A DNA stretch of 63,815 nucleotides from Eubacteriales bacterium (GTDB lineage Bacteria; Bacillota; Clostridia; Lachnospirales; Lachnospiraceae): NCBI GenBank assembly GCA_030539395.1, contig JAUNSC010000018.1, forward strand, positions 1 through 63,815, given 5' to 3'. Of this stretch, positions 35,813 to 44,278 are shown piece after piece; the stretch's first letter is position 1; every line of letters begins with the position of its first letter. The notes beneath the pieces are model-generated. The model was not told the DNA's origin. It worked only from the letters and a program-made list of their open reading frames with translations, and searched no databases. Both the position numbers and the translations under genes were made by a program.

Positions 35813-36568
35813 ATGAAATATTCATTGTGTGTAGAATCAATATTTCCGGAAACTGATATTTATGACCGTATTGAGAGAGTCATGGAATTTCAGCCAGATG
35901 CAGTAGAATTTTGGGATATTCATGAATACGACACAAAAAAACTGGGTGCAGTCATTTCAAAACACAATCTTGCGGTGGCTCTTTGCTGCCTTAATAATAA
36001 CTGGGATGTCAGAATGAATGATGCATTTTCCCGTGTCAGAAAAAATATAGAAGAGACAATAGAAACAGGAAAAGACGTAGGGTGTAACACATTTATCTGC
36101 ATGTCCGGTGACGTTGTTAACAAAACGGACAGCCAGAAAATGATTATAACAGAAAATCTGAAGCGTATGGCAGAGATTTGTGAAGCAAAGAACGTTAATC
36201 TTCTGGTAGAGCCTTTAAATTCCATCTATGACCATAAGAGTTATTACCTGGATAATTCTTATGACGGATTTGAGATTGTAAAAACGGTGGACAGTCCGCG
36301 TATTAAACTGTTGTTTGACTGCTATCATATGCAGGTTATGCAGGGAAATTTGGTAAATTCTCTGACAGATAATATAGACTATGTAGGTCACGTCCACAGT
36401 GCCGGTGTTCCGGGAAGAAAGGAACTTCATCTGGGAGAAACAAATTATCCATTAATTATTGAAACTCTGGAAAGGCTTGGATATTCGGGATATTTTGGTT
36501 TGGAGTATTTTCCGTCTTACGATTCACGGCAGTCTCTGAAGGATGTATTCCAATATATTAGAAAGTAG
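35813..36568 (+). CDS. Sugar phosphate isomerase/epimerase-like TIM-barrel protein, paralogue A
   Basis: The 251-residue protein is of the xylose-isomerase-like/hydroxypyruvate-isomerase family. The four expected metal ligands are visible: Glu in LLVEPLN, Asp and His in LLFDCYHMQ, His in HVHSAGVPGR and Glu in FGLEYFPS. Such enzymes interconvert ketoses and aldoses or epimerise at C3. A second, clearly homologous copy lies at 50346-51095 in the right arm of the locus. AAAGGAAAA precedes the ATG. The Gfo/Idh/MocA gene follows directly. Confidence 0.85.
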   Translation: MKYSLCVESIFPETDIYDRIERVMEFQPDAVEFWDIHEYDTKKLGAVISKHNLAVALCCLNNNWDVRMNDAFSRVRKNIEETIETGKDVGCNTFICMSGDVVNKTDSQKMIITENLKRMAEICEAKNVNLLVEPLNSIYDHKSYYLDNSYDGFEIVKTVDSPRIKLLFDCYHMQVMQGNLVNSLTDNIDYVGHVHSAGVPGRKELHLGETNYPLIIETLERLGYSGYFGLEYFPSYDSRQSLKDVFQYIRK

Positions 36569-36583
36569 ATGAGGAAAAGAAGA

Positions 36584-37741
36584 ATGAAAAAATTAAGAGT
36601 TGGCATTATTGGCATGGGATTTGTCGGGGTTCTCCATTTGGATGCAATCAGCCGTATTGGAAATGCAGAGGTTATAGCTGTTGCGGATACAAATCTGGAT
36701 TTAGCCAAAAACAAAGCAGAGGAATACGGAATTAAGTATTATTGTTCGAGCATTGAGGAGATGATTGAACATGCTGAACTGGATGTTATACATAACTGTA
36801 CGCCTAACTTCCTGCATAAAGACATTAATATTTATGTTTTAGAACACGGAATCCATCTTTTTTCAGAAAAGCCTCTTGCAAGAAATCTGCAGGAAGTTTC
36901 AGAAATTATGGATGTTTTGCCAAAACATCCTGAGCTCATTACAGGAATCAACCATTGTTATAGAATGAATCCCATGGTTCAGGAAATGAAATTAAAAATA
37001 AAAAATGGTGAGATTGGTGTGCCAAGACTGGTGCATGGTTCTTATCTTCAGGATCATCTTCTGTATGAAACCGATTATAACTGGAGAATTAATCCGGAGA
37101 TAAACGGACCGTCCAGGGCAATCGCGGATATTGGAGTTCACTGGATGGATATTGTACAATATATCCTTGATGATCAGATTACAGAGGTGTGTTCGGATCT
37201 GGTAACCGTTATGCCAATGAGAAAAAAACCAAAAGGAGAGGTGGCAACTTTTAGCAAAAATGTAAATACTGATTATGAGGATGTTGAAATCACAACAGAG
37301 GATTATGGTTCTGTATTGTTCAGGACAAAAAGCGGTATTCATGGCGTATACTATGTATCCCAGGTGAGTGCAGGGCATGGCTGCTATCTCAATTTTGAAA
37401 TTGACGGCAGCGAGGCATCTTTTGCCTGGAATCAGGAAAAGCCGAATGAAGTGTGGATGGGACGTAAAGACGGGCCTAATTGTATATTTGACAGAAATCC
37501 GGTGAGTCTGACTGATTTCGTGGCGGCAAATTATACACATTTGGCAAAAGGCCATCCGGAAGGCTGGAATGATGCGCTTCGTAATAATATTACTTCATTT
37601 TATAATTATATTTTGGAAGGAAAAGATCCGCAGAAAGAAAGACCGGAATTTTCTACATTTCAGGAGGCTTTTTATCTTACAAAATTAGTAGAAGCAATTC
37701 TCAAAAGTTCTGAGACGGGAAGCTGGATTAAAATTGAGTAA
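36584..37741 (+). CDS. Gfo/Idh/MocA family oxidoreductase
   Basis: A 385-residue NAD(P)-dependent sugar or cyclitol dehydrogenase. The Rossmann motif GIIGMGFVGVLHLDAI is at residues 7-22 and EKPLARN carries the conserved Lys. The C-terminal alpha/beta domain includes NWRINPEINGPSRAIADIGVHWMDI with the conserved Asp and His. I chose ATG 36584 because GAGGAAAAG lies upstream; the ATG at 36569 abuts the previous stop. Members often oxidise the C1, C2 or C3 hydroxyl of a pyranose, so this may be the first oxidative step of the locus. Confidence 0.9.
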   Translation: MKKLRVGIIGMGFVGVLHLDAISRIGNAEVIAVADTNLDLAKNKAEEYGIKYYCSSIEEMIEHAELDVIHNCTPNFLHKDINIYVLEHGIHLFSEKPLARNLQEVSEIMDVLPKHPELITGINHCYRMNPMVQEMKLKIKNGEIGVPRLVHGSYLQDHLLYETDYNWRINPEINGPSRAIADIGVHWMDIVQYILDDQITEVCSDLVTVMPMRKKPKGEVATFSKNVNTDYEDVEITTEDYGSVLFRTKSGIHGVYYVSQVSAGHGCYLNFEIDGSEASFAWNQEKPNEVWMGRKDGPNCIFDRNPVSLTDFVAANYTHLAKGHPEGWNDALRNNITSFYNYILEGKDPQKERPEFSTFQEAFYLTKLVEAILKSSETGSWIKIE

Positions 37742-37758
37742 AGGAAGGGAGAATAAAA

Positions 37759-38730
37759 ATGAACAGAGAGATGAAATATGCCAGTGTGCCATATGTTGAT
37801 AAGAAAGTATCCAGGGTAGTGTTTGGTACAGACCGCGCCAGAATGATGGCAAACGAAGATGAATTTGAATTGCTGGATCAGGCATTTGATGCGGGAATTA
37901 ATACATTTGATTCTGCGGCGTGCTACGGAGATGCAGAGGCATCGCTCGGAAGATGGATCAAATCAAGAGGTCTGAGAAATAAGGTTGTTATTCTTACAAA
38001 AGGGGCTAACGCAAATGATTTTAGAAGGAGAACAACGCCTTTTGATATTATGAGTGATATTGAAGATTCTTTTGCAAAGCTTCAGACCGATTACATTGAT
38101 ATTTATGCACTGCACAGGGATGATCCGACCAGTCCGGTGGGACCTGTTGTAGAGTTGCTTAATGATCTTCATAATCAGGGGAAGATTGGTGCATTCGGTG
38201 GATCTAATTGGACTATGGAGCGTACAATGGAAGCAAACGCGTATGCAAAAGAACATGGTCTGATTCCGTTTACTATCTGCAGTCCCAGTTTTAGTCTGGC
38301 AGAATGCCTTGGAGATCCATGGGGAGGAAGCGTTACTTTAAGCGGGCCCCGGAATGCGCAGTGGAGAGCATGGATTGCAGAAAATAAGATGCCGGTCTTT
38401 GCATATTCAAGCCTGGCAAGAGGGTTTTTGTCCGGCCGTTTGAAGAGTACAGACGAAAAAATCGCGCATGATATTATCAGCTTTGGCGCAGACGAATATG
38501 GTTTTCCAATTAACTATGAAAGACTGCGCAGAACAGAGATTCTGGCGAAAGAGAAGGGATTTACCGTATCACAAATCGCTTATGCGTGGGTAATGCAGCA
38601 GGGGCTGGATGTATTTGGCCTTACAAAACCGGGTTCCAGGAAGCATATCGACGAGACAATCGAGTCTTTGTATATTCAACTCACAGATACAGAAAAAAAA
38701 TGGTTGAATTGCGAGATTGAAGAGAGATAA
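37759..38730 (+). CDS. Aldo/keto reductase, AKR 2 of 4
   Basis: The 323-residue aldo/keto reductase has an intact tetrad: Asp and Tyr in FDSAACYGDA, Lys in ILTKGAN and His in IYALHRDD. GSNWT and PVFAYSSLARGFLSG are normal barrel-end motifs. It belongs to the large group related to potassium-channel beta subunits and YajO-like enzymes. AAGGGAG precedes the ATG. It closes the left arm of the locus and is followed by a terminator shared with the convergent response regulator gene. Confidence 0.88.
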   Translation: MNREMKYASVPYVDKKVSRVVFGTDRARMMANEDEFELLDQAFDAGINTFDSAACYGDAEASLGRWIKSRGLRNKVVILTKGANANDFRRRTTPFDIMSDIEDSFAKLQTDYIDIYALHRDDPTSPVGPVVELLNDLHNQGKIGAFGGSNWTMERTMEANAYAKEHGLIPFTICSPSFSLAECLGDPWGGSVTLSGPRNAQWRAWIAENKMPVFAYSSLARGFLSGRLKSTDEKIAHDIISFGADEYGFPINYERLRRTEILAKEKGFTVSQIAYAWVMQQGLDVFGLTKPGSRKHIDETIESLYIQLTDTEKKWLNCEIEER

Positions 38731-38757
38731 AAGGAAAAAGAACAGATGGAGCACCAT

Positions 38758-38794
38758 GCTGCAGAGTATGGAACTTATACTCTGCAGCTCTTTT
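38758..38794 (+). terminator. Terminator between AKR 2 and the response regulator
   Basis: GCTGCAGAGTAT (38758-38769) pairs perfectly with ATACTCTGCAGC (38777-38788), followed by TCTTTT. It could serve both converging units. Confidence 0.85.
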
Positions 38795-38799
38795 GCAGT

Positions 38800-40290
38800 T
38801 TATTGGTCCTTTCGATACCCGCCGGGTGTCTGACCATAATATTTTCGGAACGTCTGGACAAAATAGGATTCAGAATTAAAACCTACCAGCTGTGATATGA
38901 TAGATACCGAAAGAGTGCTGTCCTGTATCAGAAGTTCTCTGGCTTTTTCCATGCGGATGGACAAAAGATATTTTGAAAAACTTTTTCCGGTATTATTTTT
39001 TAATACTTTACTGAGATAGTTTGGATGGACATAAAATATGTTCTGGGCAATGTCGCTTAAGCTGATATCTTCACTGTAATGCTCATTAAGATACTCGGTA
39101 AGTTTTTTAATAATTTTCTCCTGAGAAAGATTTCCGGAGGATTCTTCTATTACTTGAAGAAAATCACACAAATATTGCTGGCAGGCAGAAGCATTTCCGA
39201 GCTGTACCAGCTCTTCCATATTAATCTGATAATTCAGATTTGTTCGTACATTTTCATCCAGTGCAGAAAAGAGAATAAATTGAATTACTTCCAGTACATA
39301 CTGATAACAATTTACAGGAGTTAAAATATTCTGGGCAAATTGCTTTTCCATATTCTGGAACAGTATGTCCTTTAAAGACTCTATTTTCATACATTTAATA
39401 TAGTAAGAAATCAGTTTTTGTGTCACGATATCCAGATAAACAGATGAAGTATGTGATACCGTTTTTTTGTAGTCTGAGTAATATTCAGAAATCTCATAGC
39501 GAGTCATTTGGCTTTTAGCTTCTTCGTATGCGTAGGAAAATACGGAAAGATTCATATAAAAAGCACTGATTCCAACTGACAGGGAGACATTGGCAGTTTC
39601 CGAAATAATTTTGTGATACCGGTACAAAAACGGCAGCAGTTCATTATACTGATGGACTTTATCTGTCTGCACCGGAAAAACGGGAAGAAGCATAATTGTG
39701 CGGTCGTCTGCCCGGTATATTACCCGGATATTCAGACCGTCTTCGGATAGTTGATGCTGTATTTCAGTAAAAAGGGTTTCATCAAAAATTATTTCATTAG
39801 ATCGGAATAAAATAACAATATAGCATTCATTATTTTTCAGGTCAATATTACAGAAAGAAGCAATATCAGGCGGAATTGGGAGCGAAGTGGAAGAATCCGG
39901 ATTTTCTCTTAGCTGAAGAGTTAACAATGATTCGATTAAATTAAAGAGTTCTTCTTCGTCTACCGGCTTCAACAGATAACTGGCAACTTTTGCAGTAATG
40001 GCTTTTTGTGCATATTCAAAATCAGCATGACCGGAAATAATTACTGTTTTTACATCAGGATACTGTTCAGAAATCTGAAAACAAAAATCAATACCGTTCA
40101 GTTTGCCCATTTGAATATCGGTAAATATAATATCGACGGGCTGGTTTTTCAGTACATCCAAAGCGTCTTCTGCGCAGCTGCATTCGACCAGAGAAGCATT
40201 GTAAACACCACAGCGTTCCAATGCTTTGCCTATACATTTTGATAGAGCTTTTCTTACGTAATATTCGTCATCGCAAATTAGTATATTCAT
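38800..40290 (-). CDS. YesN-type response regulator with AraC DNA-binding domain
   Basis: This 496-residue protein has an N-terminal receiver with the acidic pair Asp7-Asp8, phospho-acceptor Asp58 in IIFTDIQMG and a Lys in SYLLKPVDEEE. A variable middle region follows, then a C-terminal AraC-type double helix-turn-helix (ISLSDIAQNIFYVHPNYLSKVLKNNTG and VGFNSESYFVQTFRKYYGQTPGGYR). It pairs with the sensor kinase 3 bp upstream on the same strand. YesMN systems next to CUT1 sugar transporters usually induce the transporter when an extracellular oligosaccharide is sensed. Confidence 0.92.
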   Translation of the reverse strand: MNILICDDEYYVRKALSKCIGKALERCGVYNASLVECSCAEDALDVLKNQPVDIIFTDIQMGKLNGIDFCFQISEQYPDVKTVIISGHADFEYAQKAITAKVASYLLKPVDEEELFNLIESLLTLQLRENPDSSTSLPIPPDIASFCNIDLKNNECYIVILFRSNEIIFDETLFTEIQHQLSEDGLNIRVIYRADDRTIMLLPVFPVQTDKVHQYNELLPFLYRYHKIISETANVSLSVGISAFYMNLSVFSYAYEEAKSQMTRYEISEYYSDYKKTVSHTSSVYLDIVTQKLISYYIKCMKIESLKDILFQNMEKQFAQNILTPVNCYQYVLEVIQFILFSALDENVRTNLNYQINMEELVQLGNASACQQYLCDFLQVIEESSGNLSQEKIIKKLTEYLNEHYSEDISLSDIAQNIFYVHPNYLSKVLKNNTGKSFSKYLLSIRMEKARELLIQDSTLSVSIISQLVGFNSESYFVQTFRKYYGQTPGGYRKDQ

Positions 40291-40293
40291 TTT

Positions 40294-42030
40294 TTACCTG
40301 CTCTCTTTTTGCTGAAGTGGAAAACAAATAGTTACTTGTGTAAAAATCCGGGGCTGACTATTGACAATAATTCCATACTGGCTGCCATATTGTATTTCAA
40401 TTCTTTTCTGTATATTCCAAAGTCCAATGTGGCCTTCCGTATATTGATTGGCCTTCTGCTTTAGATTTGCACGGAGCTTTTCCAGCTCAGACGGTGTAAT
40501 TCCTTCCCCATCATCCAAAATATTATAAATAAGAAGATTGTCCTCAGCCCTGATACTGATTGTAATTTCGTAGATTTTCCGATTTGACGAGGTCAGATCA
40601 AAACCGTGGGAAAAAATATTTTCTACAACAGGCTGCAGTATAAACTTGGGACATTTTTGATTGAATAGTGAATGATCAATATCATATATAATGGAAAATC
40701 TTTTTGGATAACGTATCATTTGCAGTTCAATATAGCTCTGCAGATTATTCAGTTCATCCTGTATTGTCACAATATCTGAGGCGCCAATACTATAATGGAA
40801 CATATCTCCAAGAGCTTTGGATATGTGAGTGATTTCCGGAACATCATGCAAAATAGCAATGGAGCTGATTAAATTCAGATTGTTATACAGAAAATGCGGA
40901 TTTATCTGATAATTTAACATTTCAATACGTGCACGCTGTTCCCGTATAGTTGCGGCATATTCTTTTTCGATAGCTATATGGAGACGTTCTACCATGTGAT
41001 TATAGCTACGGATCAAGATCCCTACTTCGTCATTTTTGATTAATCTACGGTCAATTACTTTCAGATTTTCTGCCGAGGCAGTATTCTGAAAAGCAGAACG
41101 AAGAAGTTTGATGTTATAGGACAAATGACCCGAAAAAATAACTGCAATTATAATAATGACAAAATACAAAAGCAGACTTACTGAAATAAAAATCCGCAGT
41201 CCCGGAAATATGATGGAAAAGGGGGAAGTTCTGGTGACATATATTTTGTAAATATCCCAGTTTCCATAGGCGTTTGTAATACTGTCAATATAGTACTTCG
41301 AGCTTCCGAAAGATTGGAGAGTACCCTTTTGTTTTGATAAGGAGGAAATGTCCTGATTTAGTATCGCATTATTTATATTAGATCTATATATAACAATATT
41401 ATCAGAAGTAGTGACCAGAGTATAAAATCCATCTGAAATTGCACTGTCGATGGAAGCAAACAGTTTCTGAGAGTCAATTTTTACAAGAACATATCCTATA
41501 GGCCGTCCCGAAGCTGTACTGATTAGTTCTTTACTGATGATCAGCACATTTTTTTTGCTGTTATTTACAAGCTGCGGCTCTGAGGAACCAATATACGGTA
41601 TTCCGTGACGCTTTTGACATAATTGAATATACCAGTCAGATTCAACAGGATTTTCATTAAAATAATCGGTAGGATAGGATTCACCCGTAAGACGGAACAG
41701 ACACATGGATAATACATAATCATGCTGTCCGATAATTCCATTTTCAATGGAACTGATATTGTCCGAAGTAAAATCTTTGCGTTGTTCCAGAAAATTTTCA
41801 ATATCTGTGTTATATCGGTGAGGGTAAAGTACAGGTTTTAAGTCCTTAAAAACAGTATTAATGGAAACATTATTATTCTGCAGCATTAGCTGAAGGCGTT
41901 CCTGAAGAGCAAGATTATGTGAAGAAAACAGCTGTATGCCCCAGAACACGATTGAGAAAATAATCATTATCAGCATAAAAATACTATAAGAAATAATTAA
42001 TTTGGACTGAAACGTGATTTTCTTTCTCAA
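40294..42030 (-). CDS. YesM-type sensor histidine kinase
   Basis: The kinase has 578 residues. A membrane helix at about 10-33, an extracellular dCache-like sensor (34-275), a second helix (about 278-300) and a HAMP domain are followed by a His_kinase domain. His379 in LNYQINPHFLYNNLNLIS is the phosphorylated residue, and an ATPase domain with FILQPVVENIF and ILDDGEGI completes it. It sits divergently from the ABC transporter and is co-transcribed with its response regulator. The likely signal is the sugar or a binding-protein complex outside the cell. Confidence 0.92.
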   Translation of the reverse strand: MRKKITFQSKLIISYSIFMLIMIIFSIVFWGIQLFSSHNLALQERLQLMLQNNNVSINTVFKDLKPVLYPHRYNTDIENFLEQRKDFTSDNISSIENGIIGQHDYVLSMCLFRLTGESYPTDYFNENPVESDWYIQLCQKRHGIPYIGSSEPQLVNNSKKNVLIISKELISTASGRPIGYVLVKIDSQKLFASIDSAISDGFYTLVTTSDNIVIYRSNINNAILNQDISSLSKQKGTLQSFGSSKYYIDSITNAYGNWDIYKIYVTRTSPFSIIFPGLRIFISVSLLLYFVIIIIAVIFSGHLSYNIKLLRSAFQNTASAENLKVIDRRLIKNDEVGILIRSYNHMVERLHIAIEKEYAATIREQRARIEMLNYQINPHFLYNNLNLISSIAILHDVPEITHISKALGDMFHYSIGASDIVTIQDELNNLQSYIELQMIRYPKRFSIIYDIDHSLFNQKCPKFILQPVVENIFSHGFDLTSSNRKIYEITISIRAEDNLLIYNILDDGEGITPSELEKLRANLKQKANQYTEGHIGLWNIQKRIEIQYGSQYGIIVNSQPRIFTQVTICFPLQQKESR

Positions 42031-42212
42031 TATATTAGAACCTCCTCCAATATGCTGTTATATATTTTGTGCAATTACGGCTATTATATCATTTCTCATA
42101 TGAAAAAAATATCAATTTTCCAACCAGACTATGTTGAAAATGACAGAAAATTATATCTAAAAAGATAAAAAATAGAACAAAATGCCGAATTGATATACAG
42201 AAAAAAAATTTT

Positions 42213-42242
42213 TTGACGGAAAGACGTTATAAAACGTATAAC
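42213..42242 (+). promoter_or_regulatory. Promoter and dyad of the sugar ABC operon
   Basis: TTGACG (42213-42218) and TATAAC (42237-42242) stand 18 bp apart. The spacer contains the dyad ACGTT-ATAA-AACGT (42224-42237). A dyad between the two boxes is a candidate regulator site, possibly for the YesN protein encoded next door, though AraC regulators usually use direct repeats. Confidence 0.5.
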
Positions 42243-42310
42243 GGGAAAAAGGGGAAAAAGATATACTGATAACATAACAACAAAATGTATTGCAACAGAG
42301 GGAGGATAGA

Positions 42311-43195
42311 ATGAGGAACAAAAAGAAAACTGTTCAGTATATGTTTAATGAGATTATTTTTCTTGGACCAATGTTTGCAGCTTTTCTTATGGTTAAGTTT
42401 ATTCCATTAATTATGTCGGCGGTATATTCCTTCAGTGACTGGAACGGGATTTCTTCCGGAATGTCGTTTAATGGTCTTGTAAATTACAGGAAGCTGCTGG
42501 CGGACAGTCAATATTGGTATTCTATGGGATTTACAATGAAATTTGCGATAGTATCAGTAATACTTGCAAATCTTCTGGGATTTGTGCTGGCAAATATTCT
42601 GACCATGCAGGTACCTGGGAGGAATATTCTCAGAGCGGTTTTTTATATACCGAATACACTTGGAGGCCTGGTACTTGGATTTATATGGCGGTTCATATTT
42701 TTATATGCTTTTGGTTATCTGGCAGAGGCGGTTGGCCTGTCGTTTATGAAGATTGCCTGGTTTAATACATCAATTTCATCCTTTTGGGCTATGGTAATCG
42801 TTCAGGTATGGGTGCTGTCAGGTTATCTAATGCTTTTATACATAGCAGGGATTGTTCAGATTCCGGGAGACATGGTTGAAGCAGCCAGGATTGATGGAGC
42901 GGGACTGGCAGCCGTAATGACAAAAGTGAAAATTCCATTTCTGATGACAACTTTTACCAGATGTATTTTTCTCAGCTTTCTGACATGTATGAGAGTTTAC
43001 GATATTAATTTGGCATTGACTGCCGGAAATCCGTTCAGAAGTTCAGAATCGGTAACGATGAATATATATGGTACAGCTTTTACAGGCAGTGAGATGGCTT
43101 ATGGATGTTCGAAAGCTTTAATCTTTATTGTGATTGTTGTGGTGTTATCCAGTTTACAGGTCTACCTGACCTCAAAAAGTGAGGTGGAAGCATAA
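42311..43195 (+). CDS. Sugar ABC transporter permease (UgpA/MsmF type)
   Basis: A 294-residue CUT1 permease with six helices. The cytoplasmic EAA loop is visible as MVEAARIDGAGLAAVMTKVKIPFL. It forms the channel with the next gene product. ATG 42311 is chosen for GAGGGAGGATAGA upstream; a TTG at 42290 would overlap that RBS. Its stop overlaps the next start (TAATG). No ATPase gene is present in the operon, so the common MsmK-type ATPase encoded elsewhere is probably shared, as is usual in this phylum. Confidence 0.93.
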   Translation: MRNKKKTVQYMFNEIIFLGPMFAAFLMVKFIPLIMSAVYSFSDWNGISSGMSFNGLVNYRKLLADSQYWYSMGFTMKFAIVSVILANLLGFVLANILTMQVPGRNILRAVFYIPNTLGGLVLGFIWRFIFLYAFGYLAEAVGLSFMKIAWFNTSISSFWAMVIVQVWVLSGYLMLLYIAGIVQIPGDMVEAARIDGAGLAAVMTKVKIPFLMTTFTRCIFLSFLTCMRVYDINLALTAGNPFRSSESVTMNIYGTAFTGSEMAYGCSKALIFIVIVVVLSSLQVYLTSKSEVEA

Positions 43196-44028
43196 TGAGC
43201 AGAAAAGAAAAAAGAACGACAGTTATCTGTACGGTTATTATTGTGGTAATGGCAGTAATTATGATATTTCCTTTTTTTTTGGTTATTTTGAATTCTTTTA
43301 AATCTATGAATGAAATTGGAATAAATGTTATGGCAATTCCGAAGGAGTGGAGGATTGGAAATTACTTAAATGCATTGAAAAGAATGAATTTTTTTAAATC
43401 ATTGCAGAATACGGTGATTGTTACTCTGATAGGAAATGCGGGATTGATTTTATGTGCGTCAATGACGGGATATTGGCTGTGCAGGAACAGGAAGGGGATA
43501 AATGGAGTCATATACTTTATGTTTCTCAGTGCAATGGCAATTCCATTTCAGGCAACGATGATACCGTTCGTAAAGGTTATGAATATCTTTGGACTGAATG
43601 GAAGTCTTTCGGGAACGGCAATCGCGTATTGGGGAATGTGTTGTCCTACTGTTATTTTTCTTACAGAGGGAACGGTAAAATCAATACCGATTGAAATGGA
43701 AGAAGCGGCTTCTATTGACGGATGCAGCAAAACAGGAGTATATTTCCGGGTTGTTTTTCCAAATCTTAAGAATATTGTGGTGACTTTTACAATTATGAAT
43801 GTGTTCTATATTTGGAATGATTATCTTCTGCCGTTTTTGATGCTTGGTGTAAATAAGAAATCTTATACGATCCAGATAGCACTTAAGGTATTCAGCGGAG
43901 AGTATGGGGTAAGATGGGATTATATGCTTCCGGGCGTTGTATTGGCGATGATTATACCTGTTATTATATTTATTTTCTGTCAGAGGATGATCATTGAAGG
44001 CATGGTATCGGGTTCGGTAAAGGGATAA
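43195..44028 (+). CDS. Sugar ABC transporter permease (UgpE/MsmG type)
   Basis: The 277-residue second CUT1 permease has the EAA loop IEMEEAASIDGCSKTGVYFRVVFPNLK and the N-terminal IFPFFLVILNSFKSMNEI motif. It overlaps the first permease by one base, so translation is coupled. It is followed by a 64-residue unknown and then the binding protein. Confidence 0.93.
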   Translation: MSRKEKRTTVICTVIIVVMAVIMIFPFFLVILNSFKSMNEIGINVMAIPKEWRIGNYLNALKRMNFFKSLQNTVIVTLIGNAGLILCASMTGYWLCRNRKGINGVIYFMFLSAMAIPFQATMIPFVKVMNIFGLNGSLSGTAIAYWGMCCPTVIFLTEGTVKSIPIEMEEAASIDGCSKTGVYFRVVFPNLKNIVVTFTIMNVFYIWNDYLLPFLMLGVNKKSYTIQIALKVFSGEYGVRWDYMLPGVVLAMIIPVIIFIFCQRMIIEGMVSGSVKG

Positions 44029-44065
44029 TCAACAAAAGAATAAATTAGGAAAGGAGGAGAGAATT

Positions 44066-44260
44066 TTGAAAGTTGTAGTGGTGCGGGACGGCGAATGTTA
44101 CGAAGCTAAAAATTTGCCGCTCGGAATGGCGGCGCCGATGGGAATGATCTGTGATATGAATCCGAACACAGCAAAAAACTGGATGATTCCTGAAGGAATT
44201 GTATTGCCGGCTACAGAAGAGAACATAAATAAAGTAAGAGAAATGATGAAAGAAAAGTAA
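44066..44260 (+). CDS. Small protein in the ABC operon, unknown
   Basis: The protein has 64 residues from a TTG at 44066, preceded by a strong AAAGGAGGAG, so it is very likely translated. The sequence is soluble and unlike a transporter part: an N-terminal strand MKVVVVRDGECYEA, a Met/Pro-rich middle (LGMAAPMGMICDMNPN) and a C-terminal helix. I recognise no family. Being placed between permease and binding protein in the same direction, it probably belongs to the sugar system, for example as a small subunit or regulator. Confidence 0.6.
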   Translation: MKVVVVRDGECYEAKNLPLGMAAPMGMICDMNPNTAKNWMIPEGIVLPATEENINKVREMMKEK

Positions 44261-44278
44261 AATAAGAAGGAGGCTATC

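Noticed and set aside
44066-44260. The 64-residue protein as a fragment of a nucleotide-sugar enzyme
   Set aside because: Length is natural, RBS and stop are clean, and no longer frame continues on either side.
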